A stretch of 64,000 nt of DNA from Cellulomonas sp. URHD0024 (GCF_000426185.1 NZ_KE384505.1:1741-65740); one strand, 5' to 3'. Counted from the stretch's first letter, positions 27,750 to 36,863 are shown. Notes: generated by a model not told the origin, from the sequence alone. Numbers and translations are program-made.

Positions 27750-29087
27750 GTGACTACACGCAAGACCTGGCTCGTCGTCCCCGCCCTCGTGGCGGTCGCG
27801 GCGCTGGCGGCCTGCAGCGGCGGGTCCGGCGCCGACGGACCCACGGCCGCCGCCTCGGCGCCCTCGGAGGTGACCGGAACCGTCGAGTTCTGGCACTTCT
27901 TCACCGACCGCGAGGCCGACACCATCCAGTCCGTGGTCGACGACTTCGAGAAGGCCAACCCGGGCGTCACCGTCCACGTGAAGTCCGGCCAGGACGACCA
28001 GAAGATGCGCCAAGCCATCTCGGCCGGCAAGGCCATCGACGTCGGCATGTCCTACTCGACCGACCAGGTGGGACCGCTGTGCTCGTCGGGCGACTTCGTC
28101 GACCTGTCGAGCTTCATCCAGCGCGACAAGGTGGACCTGACGCAGATCCCCGACACCGTGCTCGGCTACACGTCGTACAAGGACGTCCGCTGCACGATGC
28201 CGGCGCTCGCCGACGTCTACGGGCTCTACTACAACAAGGACCTGCTCTCCGCGGCGGGGTATACCGAGCCCCCCAAGACTCTCGACGAGCTGTCCGACAT
28301 GGCCGTCAAGCTGACCACGTTCAACGACGACGGGTCGATCAAGCAGCTCGGGTTCATGCCCCTGCTCGGCTACTACGAGAACGCCGAGGCGCACTGGGCG
28401 CCGGCCGCCGACGCGCAGTGGCTCAACGACGACGGCACGTCCGCGATCGGCTCGTCGCCGGGCTGGAACGCGATCCTCGAGTGGCAGAAGGACCTGATCG
28501 ACCGGCTCGGCGGGTACAAGAAGCTCGCCGACTTCCAGGCCGCTCTCGGGCAGGAGTTCTCGGCCGAGAACGACTTCCAGACCGGCAAGGTCGCAATGAA
28601 CCTCGACGGCGAGTACCGCACCGCCTTCATCGCGGACCAGGCGCCCGACCTGGACTACGGCACGGCGCCTTTCCCGTCGGCCAAGGGGTACGAGGACAGC
28701 TACGGCGCCGGCTACATCACCGGCAACATCATGGGCATCGGCAAGGGCGCCAAGAACCCCGAGGCGGCGTGGGCACTCATCAAGTACCTGACGATGAATG
28801 CGGACGCGCAGGTGAAGCTGGCCAACGGGATCAAGAACGCGCCGACGATGCACGACGCGATCGTGTCGCCGGACCTCGAGGTCTCGCCGCAGTTCAAGAC
28901 GTTCCTCGACATCTTCGAGAACCCGAAGTCGTCCACCACCCCACCCAGCGGCATCGGCGCGGAGTACCAGACGATCTTCGGCACCCACACGGCGAAGTGG
29001 CAGCAGGGTGACGTCACCGACCTGCCGGGCATGCTGACGACGGTCGACGACGAGATCGACGCGGCCGTCAAGCTCCAGGCCGGCTGA
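27750..29087 (+). CDS. Sugar ABC transporter substrate-binding lipoprotein
   Basis: A 445-residue family 1 extracellular solute-binding protein. The signal peptide ends in the lipobox LAAC with the lipid-modified Cys22. The mature part begins with a short flexible linker, then GTVEFWHFFTDREADTIQ, typical of sugar binders of the MalE/UgpB group. The GTG at 27750 follows AAGGAG by six bases. It captures a sugar outside the membrane for the two permeases that follow six bases downstream. The sugar cannot be read from sequence. Confidence 0.92.
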   Translation: MTTRKTWLVVPALVAVAALAACSGGSGADGPTAAASAPSEVTGTVEFWHFFTDREADTIQSVVDDFEKANPGVTVHVKSGQDDQKMRQAISAGKAIDVGMSYSTDQVGPLCSSGDFVDLSSFIQRDKVDLTQIPDTVLGYTSYKDVRCTMPALADVYGLYYNKDLLSAAGYTEPPKTLDELSDMAVKLTTFNDDGSIKQLGFMPLLGYYENAEAHWAPAADAQWLNDDGTSAIGSSPGWNAILEWQKDLIDRLGGYKKLADFQAALGQEFSAENDFQTGKVAMNLDGEYRTAFIADQAPDLDYGTAPFPSAKGYEDSYGAGYITGNIMGIGKGAKNPEAAWALIKYLTMNADAQVKLANGIKNAPTMHDAIVSPDLEVSPQFKTFLDIFENPKSSTTPPSGIGAEYQTIFGTHTAKWQQGDVTDLPGMLTTVDDEIDAAVKLQAG

Positions 29088-29092
29088 CCCGC

Positions 29093-30028
29093 ATGGCCTC
29101 GACGATCCAGCGCCGACGGAACAGGGCGGCTCTCGGCCTCCTGACGCCGGCACTGCTCGGCATGATCGTGTTCTTCGTCTTCCCGCTGGTGGTCACGGTC
29201 TACCTCTCGTTCACGGCGTTCGACCTGTCGAACCCGCCGAGATGGAACGACTTCGCCAACTGGAGGTTCCTGGTCAGCGGCGACCCGCTGATCGGCACGG
29301 CGATCGTCAACACGCTGTGGTTCGTCGCGATCCTCGTGCCGGCCCGGATCGTCGGGGCCCTGTTCGTCGGCTGGGTGCTCACGCGGGCCCGGCGCTCGTC
29401 GGGCGCCCTGCGGACCGTCTACTACCTGCCGGCCCTCATCCCGCCGGTGGCGGCGACGATCGCGTTCGTCTTCGTGCTCAACCCCGCCACCGGCCCGGTC
29501 AACGAGATGCTCGGCTGGTTCGGGATCGACGGACCGGGCTGGTTCACCGACCCGGCCTGGGCCAAGCCGTCGCTCGTGCTCCTGGGCCTGTGGGTGCTCG
29601 GCGACATCATGGTGATCTTCCTGGCGAGCCTGCTGGACGTCCCGACCGAGCAGTACGAGGCGGCCGAGCTCGACGGCGCGAGCACGCGCCAGCAGTTCTG
29701 GTTCGTCACGGTGCCCAACATGACGCCGGTCCTGCTGTTCGCGCTGATCACCGGGATCATCGGGGCGCTGCAGTACTTCACCGAACCCGCGGTGGCGTCC
29801 TCGACGGCGATGGGCAAGTCGATGGTCGGGGAGGGCGCCTCGGGTGCGCTCGGCTGGCCCGACCAGTCGACGCTCACCTACGGGCAGCTCCTGTACTCCA
29901 AGGCGTTCGGCGCCAACCTCATGGGGTACGCGTCCGCCATGGCCGTGGTGCTGTTCGTCGTCGCGGCACTCGTCATGGCCGTGCTGCTGCGTCGGTTCAG
30001 GTCGTTCACGCCGGATGTGGCCAGTTGA
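29093..30028 (+). CDS. Sugar ABC transporter permease (MalF type)
   Basis: A 311-residue inner-membrane protein with six helices and the ATPase-contacting EAA loop EQYEAAELDGASTRQQFWFVTVPNM. It starts six bases after the binding-protein gene and ends inside the start codon of the second permease (TTGA overlap). No ATPase gene is in this operon, so a shared MsiK-like ATPase elsewhere is expected, as for many actinobacterial sugar transporters. Confidence 0.93.
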   Translation: MASTIQRRRNRAALGLLTPALLGMIVFFVFPLVVTVYLSFTAFDLSNPPRWNDFANWRFLVSGDPLIGTAIVNTLWFVAILVPARIVGALFVGWVLTRARRSSGALRTVYYLPALIPPVAATIAFVFVLNPATGPVNEMLGWFGIDGPGWFTDPAWAKPSLVLLGLWVLGDIMVIFLASLLDVPTEQYEAAELDGASTRQQFWFVTVPNMTPVLLFALITGIIGALQYFTEPAVASSTAMGKSMVGEGASGALGWPDQSTLTYGQLLYSKAFGANLMGYASAMAVVLFVVAALVMAVLLRRFRSFTPDVAS

Positions 30029-30858
30029 ACCGCCGCAGCTCGTCGACCCTGGTCTGGGTGGCCGACCACGCCGTCTTCCTCGCGTTGGCCGTCGTGTTCC
30101 TCGCGCCGTTCGCGTTCATCCTGCTCACCTCCGTCATGTCGCCGGCGCGGGCGGGGACGTCGTTCGGCTGGCCGACGTCGTTCCACTGGGACAACTACGC
30201 GGAGGTGTTCCACCGGCTCCCGATGCTGAAGTACACGGGCAACTCGTTCCTGTACGCGGGCCTGGCGACCCTCTTCATGCTGGTCTCGTCGGTCCCCGCG
30301 GCCTACGCCATGGCGCGCATCCAGTTCCGCGGCTCGGGCGTCCTGCTCGTCGCCGTGATCGGCATGATGCTGCTCCCGCCGCAGGTCACGAGCGTCCCGC
30401 TGTACGTCATGTGGTCCAAGCTCGGCCTCACGGGAACCCTCTGGCCGCTCATCCTGCCCAACCTCCTGGGTGATGCGTTCTCGATCTTCCTGCTGCGCCA
30501 GTTCTTCCTGACGATCCCGAAGGAGTACAGCGAGGCCGCCCGGCTGGACGGCTGCGGCGAGCTGCGCACGTTGCTTCGAGTGATCGTCCCGATGGCCAAG
30601 CCCGGCATCGCGGCGACGGCGATCTTCATGTTCTTCGCCTCGTGGAACGACTACTACGGGCCGCTGCTCTACACGTCCGAGAACGAGTCGGCCTGGCCGG
30701 TCTCGTACGCGCTCGCGCAGTTCCGCGGCGCGCACTCGGTCGACTGGAACCTCACGATGGCCGCGACCGTGATCGCGATGGTCCCGGTCCTGATCATCTT
30801 CTTCCTCGCCCAACGCATCTTCGTGCAGGGCGTCACGCTGACCGGAGTCAAGGGATGA
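30025..30858 (+). CDS. Sugar ABC transporter permease (MalG type)
   Basis: A 277-residue permease with six helices and the EAA loop KEYSEAARLDGCGELRTLLRVIVPM. It pairs with the upstream MalF-type protein. The start is a TTG at 30025 that overlaps the preceding stop (TTGA), which fixes the frame and explains the rare start. The stop overlaps the GH4 start by four bases (ATGA), so the operon is tightly coupled. Confidence 0.92.
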   Translation: MNRRSSSTLVWVADHAVFLALAVVFLAPFAFILLTSVMSPARAGTSFGWPTSFHWDNYAEVFHRLPMLKYTGNSFLYAGLATLFMLVSSVPAAYAMARIQFRGSGVLLVAVIGMMLLPPQVTSVPLYVMWSKLGLTGTLWPLILPNLLGDAFSIFLLRQFFLTIPKEYSEAARLDGCGELRTLLRVIVPMAKPGIAATAIFMFFASWNDYYGPLLYTSENESAWPVSYALAQFRGAHSVDWNLTMAATVIAMVPVLIIFFLAQRIFVQGVTLTGVKG

Positions 30859-32120
30859 AGCTCACCGTCCTCGGTGGCGGGTCCACCTACACGCCCGAGC
30901 TCGTCGACGGGTTCGCGCGCCTGCGTGCCCTGCTGCCGCTCACCGAGCTGTGCCTGGTGGACCCGGACGCCACTCGGCTCGGCCTGGTCGCCGGGGTCTC
31001 GCGCCGGATGTTCGCGCGGTACGGGTACGACGTCACCGTCACGGCCACGGCCGACGTCGTCGCCGGGGTGTCCGACGCCTCCGCGGTGCTGTTCCAGCTG
31101 CGGGTCGGGGGCCAGGCGGCCCGGCACACGGACGAGACGTTCCCGCACGCGTGCGGGTGCATCGGCCAGGAGACCACAGGTCCCGGCGGCTTCGCGAAGG
31201 CGCTGCGAACGGTGCCGGTGGTCCTGTCGTTGGCCTCGCTGGTACGCCGGTACGCCCGGCCGGACGCGTGGATCGTCGACTTCACCAACCCGGTCGGCAT
31301 CGTGACGCGGGCGCTGCTGTCGGAGGGGCACCGAGCCGTCGGGCTGTGCAACGTGGCGATCGGGTTCCAGCGCCGGTTCGCGGCGATGCTCGACGTACCT
31401 GCGTCGTCCGTCGCCCTGGATCACGTCGGCCTCAACCACCTGACCTGGGTCCGCGGTGCCTCCGTGGACGGCGTCGACCGCCTGCCCGGACTGCTTGCCG
31501 CCCACCTGCCCGAGATCGCCGACGAGGTCGAGCTGCCCCCGAGCCTGGTGTCGCTGCTCGGCGTCGTGCCGTCGTACTACCTGCGCTACTACTACGCGCA
31601 CGATGCCGTCCTCGCCGAGCAGACGGCGCCCGGCGCGGTGACGCGCGCACACGCCGTGACTGCGGTGGAGGACGAGCTGCTCGCGCTCTACGCCGACCCC
31701 TCCGTGGACAGCAAGCCGGCCGCGCTGGAGAAGCGCGGCGGCGCGTTCTACTCCGAGGCAGCGGTCGACCTGCTCGCCTCGCTCACCGCCGACCGCGGTG
31801 ACGTCCAGGTGGTCAACGTCCGCAACGACGGAACGCTGCCCTTCCTGCCCGACGAGCACGTGATCGAGGTACCGGCGACCATCTCGGCGTCCGGCGTCAC
31901 GCCGCTCGCCGCCCGTCCGCTCCCCGACGACCTCGCCGGACTGGTCGCTCAGGTGGCGGGCTACGAGCGACTCGCACTCGAGGCCGCGGTCCATGGCGGC
32001 CGCGACCGCGTGGAACGCGCCCTGCTCGCGCACCCGCTGGTCGGCCAGTACGACCGGGCGTCGCGGCTCACTGACCTCCTGCTCGCGGAGAACCGTGCGC
32101 ACCTCGCGTGGGCCCGATGA
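30855..32120 (+). CDS. Glycoside hydrolase family 4 (6-phospho-beta-glucosidase-like)
   Basis: 421 residues. The NAD-binding start MKLTVLGGGSTYTPELVDG is diagnostic of family 4, which cleaves by an NAD- and Mn-dependent redox mechanism. The metal-binding Cys is in LCNVAIGFQ, and NPVG and DHVGLNHLTW are also present. This set is closest to the 6-phospho-beta-glucosidase branch, which needs a phosphorylated disaccharide. Here no PTS is encoded beside it; a BadF-type kinase follows with a four-base overlap and could supply the phosphate. Confidence 0.9.
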   Translation: MKLTVLGGGSTYTPELVDGFARLRALLPLTELCLVDPDATRLGLVAGVSRRMFARYGYDVTVTATADVVAGVSDASAVLFQLRVGGQAARHTDETFPHACGCIGQETTGPGGFAKALRTVPVVLSLASLVRRYARPDAWIVDFTNPVGIVTRALLSEGHRAVGLCNVAIGFQRRFAAMLDVPASSVALDHVGLNHLTWVRGASVDGVDRLPGLLAAHLPEIADEVELPPSLVSLLGVVPSYYLRYYYAHDAVLAEQTAPGAVTRAHAVTAVEDELLALYADPSVDSKPAALEKRGGAFYSEAAVDLLASLTADRGDVQVVNVRNDGTLPFLPDEHVIEVPATISASGVTPLAARPLPDDLAGLVAQVAGYERLALEAAVHGGRDRVERALLAHPLVGQYDRASRLTDLLLAENRAHLAWAR

Positions 32121-33094
32121 GTGTCCTGGTCGCCGTCGACGGCGGCGGCAGCAAGACCGACGTGCTGGTGCTGGATCCCGACGGCACGGTGCTCGCGCAC
32201 GCCCGCGGTCCCGGGTCCTGCCCGCAGATCATCGGGGTGCAGCCGGCGCTCGAGATCATCGACGGTCTCGTGCGCACCGCACTCGCGGGTCGCTCGGACG
32301 TCGGCCGGGTGGGGATCTACCTGTCCGGGTTGGACCTGCCCGTCGAGATCGACACGTTCACGTCCGCCCTGCGGTCCCTCGACTGGTTCACGGCGGCCTC
32401 GGCCGTCGTCGACAACGACACGTTCGCTCTCCTGCGTGCCGGGACGGACTCCCACGAGGCGGTCGTCGTCGTGTGCGGGACGGGGATCAACTGCGTCGGT
32501 CGGCGCTCCGACGGTGCCACCGCCCGCTTCCCGGCCCTCGGCCGCATCTCCGGCGACTGGGGTGGGGGCTTCGAGCTGGGCGAGCAGGCGATCTGGCACG
32601 CGGCCCGAGCGGTCGACGGGCGCGGTCCGGCGACGACGCTCGCGCACCTCGTGCCGGCGGCCCTGGGTCGTCCGACGATGGCCGCGGTGATCGAGGACCT
32701 GCACTTCCGCGTCCTCGGGCACGACGACGTCGTCGGCCTCGCCCCCGCACTCCTGGGTGCCGCGGCAGACGGGGACGCGGTCTGCGCGCAGATCGTCGAA
32801 CGACAGGCCGACGAGGTGGCGACCCTCGCCCTGACGGCGCTGCGCCGGCTCGACCTCGTCGACCAGGCCGTGCCCGTCGTGCTCGGCGGGGGAGTCCTCG
32901 CCGCGCGCGACCCGGGTCTCACCGAGGGGATCCGCGGACGCCTCGCGTCCGGAGCGCCGCGGGCTCACCTGACGTTCGTCAGCGACCGCCCGGTCCTCGG
33001 TGCGGCGTTCCTGGTGCTCGAGGCGTACGGGTCGTCCGCGAATGCCGTCGAGCGCGCACGGGAGACGTACCCAGCGTTCGGGGCGCTCGTCTGA
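32117..33094 (+). CDS. BadF/BadG-type sugar kinase (N-acetylglucosamine kinase-like)
   Basis: A 325-residue ASKHA-fold kinase: phosphate 1 loop VAVDGGGSKTDV at about residues 5-16, phosphate 2 region VVVCGTGINCVG near 118-130, GDWGGGFELGEQA near 146, and the adenosine motif VVLGGGVL. Related proteins phosphorylate GlcNAc or MurNAc. In this operon it most likely phosphorylates the imported sugar or the free sugar released by GH4. It is the last gene, ending three bases before the convergent small gene. Confidence 0.85.
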   Translation: MSVLVAVDGGGSKTDVLVLDPDGTVLAHARGPGSCPQIIGVQPALEIIDGLVRTALAGRSDVGRVGIYLSGLDLPVEIDTFTSALRSLDWFTAASAVVDNDTFALLRAGTDSHEAVVVVCGTGINCVGRRSDGATARFPALGRISGDWGGGFELGEQAIWHAARAVDGRGPATTLAHLVPAALGRPTMAAVIEDLHFRVLGHDDVVGLAPALLGAAADGDAVCAQIVERQADEVATLALTALRRLDLVDQAVPVVLGGGVLAARDPGLTEGIRGRLASGAPRAHLTFVSDRPVLGAAFLVLEAYGSSANAVERARETYPAFGALV

Positions 33095-33097
33095 TCG

Positions 33098-33466
33098 TCA
33101 GGACATCCCGGGGTGCCACTCGAGGACGTCCGGGCGATCGAGCTCGTGGGCCCAGGTCGTCAGGTCCTCGTGGGCGAGGCGCAGGTCGTCGGTCGCCGCG
33201 AACTCGTGCGTCGCGGCCGAACCCGCACGACGTTCGACGATGTAGCCGCCCGCCTTGGCGATGGTGGCCTGGATGTAGACCTCCCCGGTCGGTTCGCCGA
33301 GCCGCTCCACGATGACGTAGTCGTCGGACGTCGACAGGTCCTCGAGGAGCATGAAGAGGGCGTCCTCGGACGGGTCGTCGTAGACGTCGTCGTCGGAGGT
33401 GCTCGCCCGCAGGACCGGGCCTCGCGCCGGCGCCGGTCCGGGCGGGCGTCGTCGGAACCAGCTCAC
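33098..33466 (-). CDS. Small protein of unknown function
   Basis: 122 residues, soluble, Arg-rich at the start (MSWFRRRPPG), acidic in the middle (STSDDDVYDDPSEDAL) and with a beta-rich core (DYVIVERLGEPTGEVYIQATIA). No domain was recognised. The GTG at 33466 is chosen because TAGGCT on the minus strand (33475-33480) ends eight bases upstream, the leaderless pattern seen in several neighbours. Confidence 0.6.
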   Translation of the reverse strand: MSWFRRRPPGPAPARGPVLRASTSDDDVYDDPSEDALFMLLEDLSTSDDYVIVERLGEPTGEVYIQATIAKAGGYIVERRAGSAATHEFAATDDLRLAHEDLTTWAHELDRPDVLEWHPGMS

Positions 33467-33504
33467 GGACGCCGAGCCTAGGGGCGATGTGTTTTCGTCG
33501 TCGA

Positions 33505-33569
33505 TGTCAAGAACTCTTGACATGATGTCTGGCAGGCTTTACGTTCGTCGATGTCAGGAATTCTTGACA
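33505..33569 (+). promoter_or_regulatory. Promoter with two repressor palindromes, upstream of the dehydrogenase cassette
   Basis: TGTCAAGAACTCTTGACA (33505-33522) and TGTCAGGAATTCTTGACA (33552-33569) are two copies of one palindrome 47 bases apart. The first contains a consensus -35 TTGACA (33517-33522); after 17 bases comes TACGTT (33540-33545) as -10. The second copy covers the start of transcription. This is a clear repressor arrangement, though the repressor is not identified. Confidence 0.75.
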
Positions 33570-33588
33570 TCGAGCGCGGAGGCGCACC

Positions 33589-34548
33589 ATGAAAGCGATC
33601 GTCCAACGCGGCTACGGGACCGACGAGGTCGTCTCGTTCGAAGACGTCGCCGTGCCTGTCGTGGGTGACCACGACGTGCTCGTCCGGGTACGGGCGGCGT
33701 CCCTGAATGCCGCCGACTGGTTCACGATGATCGGCAAGCCGTACCTGATCCGCGCGGTCTCCGGCCTGCGGACCCCGCGAGTGCCGGTGGCCGGCAAGGC
33801 GCTCTCCGGGGAGGTCGTCGCGCTCGGCGCGCAGGTGAGCGGGTTCGTCGTCGGCGACGAGATCTGGGCCGAGCCGAACGGGGGAGCGTTCGCCGAGTAC
33901 GCGAGCATCCCCGCCGAGCGGGTGGCCCACAAGCCGCCGAGCTTGACGTTCGAGCAGGCCGCAGCCGTCCCGCTGGCCGGAACGACCGCACTGCAGGGCC
34001 TGCGTGATGTGGGTCGGCTGCACTCCGGGCAGTCGTTGCTCGTCAACGGCGCCTCGGGCGGGGTCGGCACCTTCGCGGTCCAGCTCGGCAAGGCGTTCGG
34101 CGCCGAGGTCACCGGCGTCTGCAGCACCCGCAACGTGGAGCTCGTCCGATCCGTCGGCGCCGACCACGTCCTCGACTACACCCGCGACGAGTTCACCGGT
34201 CGGTACGACGTCATCTTCGACCTCGTCGGCAACCACTCGCTGTCCCGCCTGCGCTCCGCCCTGACCGAGCGGGGAACACTGGTCCTGTCCGCGGGTGAGG
34301 GCAGTCGCGTCTTCGGGCCGATCGGGCGGATCATCCGTGGCGGCATCCTGTCGCTGATCACGCGGCACCGGCTGGAGCCGCTCGTCGCCAAGCACAGCGT
34401 GGCCGACCTCGACCTCCTCGCCGAATTCGTCGCCGCCGGGTCGATCACCCCGGCGATCGACCGCACCTATCCGCTGAGCGCCTGCCGCGATGCCGTCCGG
34501 CGCCTCGGCGTCGAGCACGCGCGCGGCAAGATCGTCCTGGTCCCGTGA
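33589..34548 (+). CDS. NAD(P)-dependent alcohol dehydrogenase / quinone oxidoreductase-like
   Basis: A 319-residue medium-chain dehydrogenase without the zinc-binding residues of alcohol dehydrogenases. The GroES-like N domain (about 1-120) is followed by a Rossmann domain with NGASGGVGTFAVQLGKAFGA near 145-165, typical of NADPH quinone oxidoreductases. GGAGG lies eight bases before the ATG. It is the first gene of a four-gene cassette with overlapping ends and is tightly controlled by two palindromes. Confidence 0.88.
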   Translation: MKAIVQRGYGTDEVVSFEDVAVPVVGDHDVLVRVRAASLNAADWFTMIGKPYLIRAVSGLRTPRVPVAGKALSGEVVALGAQVSGFVVGDEIWAEPNGGAFAEYASIPAERVAHKPPSLTFEQAAAVPLAGTTALQGLRDVGRLHSGQSLLVNGASGGVGTFAVQLGKAFGAEVTGVCSTRNVELVRSVGADHVLDYTRDEFTGRYDVIFDLVGNHSLSRLRSALTERGTLVLSAGEGSRVFGPIGRIIRGGILSLITRHRLEPLVAKHSVADLDLLAEFVAAGSITPAIDRTYPLSACRDAVRRLGVEHARGKIVLVP

Positions 34549-34999
34549 GCGCCGCCCACGAGCCCGGTGACGGCATGACGTTCACGGAGCGCAACGTCTG
34601 GGTCTTCGCGATCGTGTCGCTCGTGGCGTTCCTGGCCTATGTCGGCGTGATCGTGTCTCGGGCGCAGGACGTGCCGATCGAGGGCGTCGACTACATCGCT
34701 CCGATGCTCTGGAGCATCGGCCTGGCGATCGTCGCGTCGATCGTCGGCACCATCGTCGTCTCGATCATCTGGCGGGACGGCGGCACGAAGGACCAGCGCG
34801 ACAAGGAGATCGACCGGATCGGCGAGTACACCGGGCAGTCGTTCCTCGTGATGGGCGGCTTGGCGGGGCTGATCCTCGCCATGCTCGAGGCCGACTGGTT
34901 CTGGATCGCCAACGCGCTCTACCTCGGCTTCGTCCTCTCCGCCCTGCTCAGCTCCGCCACGAAGATCGGGCTCTATCGCCGGGGTCTGCCCACGTGGTG
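34545..34999 (+). CDS. Four-helix membrane protein next to an XRE regulator
   Basis: 151 residues with four membrane segments (about residues 18-38, 52-74, 98-116 and 120-140) and a charged loop KDQRDKEIDRIGEYTG in the middle. It resembles the small DUF2178-type membrane proteins that are usually encoded just before a YozG/XRE regulator, as here. The GTG at 34545 overlaps the upstream stop by four bases. The stop codon ends at 35000 and overlaps the next start. Confidence 0.7.
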
Positions 35000-35221
35000 A
35001 AGCCGACCCGTGTCACCAACACGATCCGCGCCCTTCGGTTCGCCCACGACGAGATGACCCAGGCCGAGCTCGCGGACCGCATCGGAGTCACCCGGCAGAC
35101 CGTCATCGCCATCGAGCAGGGGCGGTACTCGCCGTCGCTCGAGATGGCCTTCCAGATCGCGCGCGTCTTCGGCGTCCCGCTGGACGACGTGTTCCAGTAC
35201 CCCGACTCGACCGGAGCCTGA
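34997..35221 (+). CDS. Small XRE-family transcriptional regulator (YozG-like)
   Basis: A 74-residue protein that is almost only a helix-turn-helix: TQAELADRIGVTRQTVIAIE followed by GRYSPSLEMAFQIARVFGVPLDDVFQY. This is the typical short form of XRE regulators paired with a membrane protein. Of two adjacent GTG codons (34994 and 34997) the second gives the four-base overlap with the upstream gene. It may be the repressor of the cassette promoter, which is not shown. Confidence 0.82.
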   Translation: MKPTRVTNTIRALRFAHDEMTQAELADRIGVTRQTVIAIEQGRYSPSLEMAFQIARVFGVPLDDVFQYPDSTGA

Positions 35222-35222
35222 G

Positions 35223-35957
35223 ATGTCTCAGTCGTCGAACCTCTCGAACTCACCGAACGCCCTCGCGAATCCCCGGCTCGTCGCCCGGGTCGCCGCCGTC
35301 TTCTACCTCGTGGTCGCGATCGCTGCCGGCTGGTCGCAGATCATCGTCCGCGCCGGTCTGAGCACCGACGGCTCACCGGCGCAGACCGCCCAGAGCATCC
35401 GTGACGCCCGCGACTCCATGCGGCTCGCCTTCGCCGCCGACCTGACCGCGTTCACGTGCTTCATGGTGACGGTCGTCCTGCTGTTCGTCCTCTTCCGTCG
35501 CGTGAACCTCGATCTCGCCGTCGGCTTCCTGGTGCCGGGCATCGCGGCGGTCGTGATCCAGAGCCTGAGCATGATCCTGCACGGCGGCGCACTGCTGGTG
35601 GCCACCGGGAAGTGGCCGGGGTCCGACGAGACCGCGACCCTCCTGCTCGACATGCACACCCTGTCCAACAACATCGCGCAGATCTTCTTCGGCCTCTGGC
35701 TGCTGCCGTTGGGACTCGTGGTGATCCGCTCCGGCTACGTGCCCCGTGTCCTCGGCTACCTGCTGATGGTCGGAGGCCTGGGCTACCTGATCGACATCCT
35801 GTTGCAGTTCGCGGTGGGAGCCGACCCCGACTCGACCATCGTCTTCAGCTCGGTCGGAGGCGTTGCCGAGGTCGTGTTCCTGCTCTGGCTGCTGATCCGC
35901 GGCGTGTCGGTCGCCGCTGTGCCCGCCCGGTCCGAGCCGGTGCCCGTCGCGGCGTGA
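35223..35957 (+). CDS. DUF4386-family membrane protein
   Basis: A 244-residue protein with about six membrane helices. It starts one base after the XRE stop. The N-terminal RLVARVAAVFYLVVAIAAGWSQ and the central TFCxxMVTVVLLFVLFRRVN-like stretch, with LVxRSGYVPRVLGYLLMVGGLGYL, are the DUF4386 pattern. The family has no known function. It closes the cassette of dehydrogenase, membrane protein and regulator. Confidence 0.82.
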   Translation: MSQSSNLSNSPNALANPRLVARVAAVFYLVVAIAAGWSQIIVRAGLSTDGSPAQTAQSIRDARDSMRLAFAADLTAFTCFMVTVVLLFVLFRRVNLDLAVGFLVPGIAAVVIQSLSMILHGGALLVATGKWPGSDETATLLLDMHTLSNNIAQIFFGLWLLPLGLVVIRSGYVPRVLGYLLMVGGLGYLIDILLQFAVGADPDSTIVFSSVGGVAEVVFLLWLLIRGVSVAAVPARSEPVPVAA

Positions 35958-35984
35958 TGGCCCGACCTTGACTGTCGCTCGACG

Positions 35985-36734
35985 TCACGGCTCGGTGATC
36001 GCGGAGATCCGGCGCTGGCCGGGGTCGTAGTAGAAGAGCATCTGCCGCGGGTCCCGCATCGCACCGTAGATCTGCGCGAGGTTCGGTGATCGCCGCAGGC
36101 GTGCCTTCTCGGCACGCAGGATGCTCCTGAGCGTGTCCAGCGTCGACTCGAGGTCGACGTTGGTCACGTGGTAGTCGTGCAGGTCGACGTAGGCCAGGTC
36201 CTGCGCCCCCATGGCGAACTTCAGCTCCAGCTTGGCGCCGTCCTCCGACCCGCGACCGGCGAGTCGGTCCCGGAGGACCTCCAGGCTGGGCGGTGCGACG
36301 AAGACCCCCACGACCTGGTCCGGGAAGGCGCGCTGCAGGTTGAGGTACAGCTGCGGGGTGTAGTCGAAGATCAGGTCCCGACCCTCCGCGACCGCGTCCA
36401 GCAGCGGCCCCAGCGGTGTGCCGCTGTAGTAGCCCTCCTGCGGGTTGACCCACTGGGCAAGCTGTCCGTCCTCCACCAGCCGGTGGAACTCACGGCGCGT
36501 GACGAACTCGAAGAACTCGTCGTCGTCCACGCCCGAGATCGGGTCGGGGCTACGGCGCGCACGCGTCGTCACGTTCTTGACGTACCCGACAGCCGGGTCG
36601 GCGTCCCGCCACCTCCGGATGAGCGAGCTCTTGCCCGTCCCCCCGGGCCCCGACAGCACCAGGAAGACTGAGCCGGGCTTGCCGACGAGCTCCGTGCTCA
36701 TGTGGGCAGCGACGCTCGCGGGCGGCTCGATCAT
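35985..36734 (-). CDS. Guanylate-kinase-like P-loop protein
   Basis: 249 residues. Walker A is SGPGGTGKSSL near residues 28-38, followed by YVKNVTTRARRSPDP, the counterpart of the GMP-binding TTR segment, and VVGVFVAPPSLEVLRDRL, the counterpart of the guanylate kinase IFIAPPS block. The usual DIDVQGA is replaced by DYTPQLY, and about 50 residues are added at the C terminus (RRSPNLAQIYGAMRDPR...). It is therefore a divergent relative and may not be the housekeeping Gmk. GGAGAG lies nine bases before the ATG at 36734. Confidence 0.72.
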   Translation of the reverse strand: MIEPPASVAAHMSTELVGKPGSVFLVLSGPGGTGKSSLIRRWRDADPAVGYVKNVTTRARRSPDPISGVDDDEFFEFVTRREFHRLVEDGQLAQWVNPQEGYYSGTPLGPLLDAVAEGRDLIFDYTPQLYLNLQRAFPDQVVGVFVAPPSLEVLRDRLAGRGSEDGAKLELKFAMGAQDLAYVDLHDYHVTNVDLESTLDTLRSILRAEKARLRRSPNLAQIYGAMRDPRQMLFYYDPGQRRISAITEP

Positions 36735-36863
36735 GGACCCTGCTCTCCGTGGTGGCGGTGGGCGTGCTCGGGAAGCCGCGCGGGCGCAAGGACATCGTCT
36801 CGCCCCCCGATCGCCTAGAAAACCACGACGATCCGCTCGGGTCGGTTTGCGGTGAGCGGCGTG

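Noticed and set aside
33505..33569. The two palindromes as attachment sites or transposon ends
   Set aside because: They overlap a consensus promoter and are flanked by ordinary genes, with no integrase or transposase in the window.
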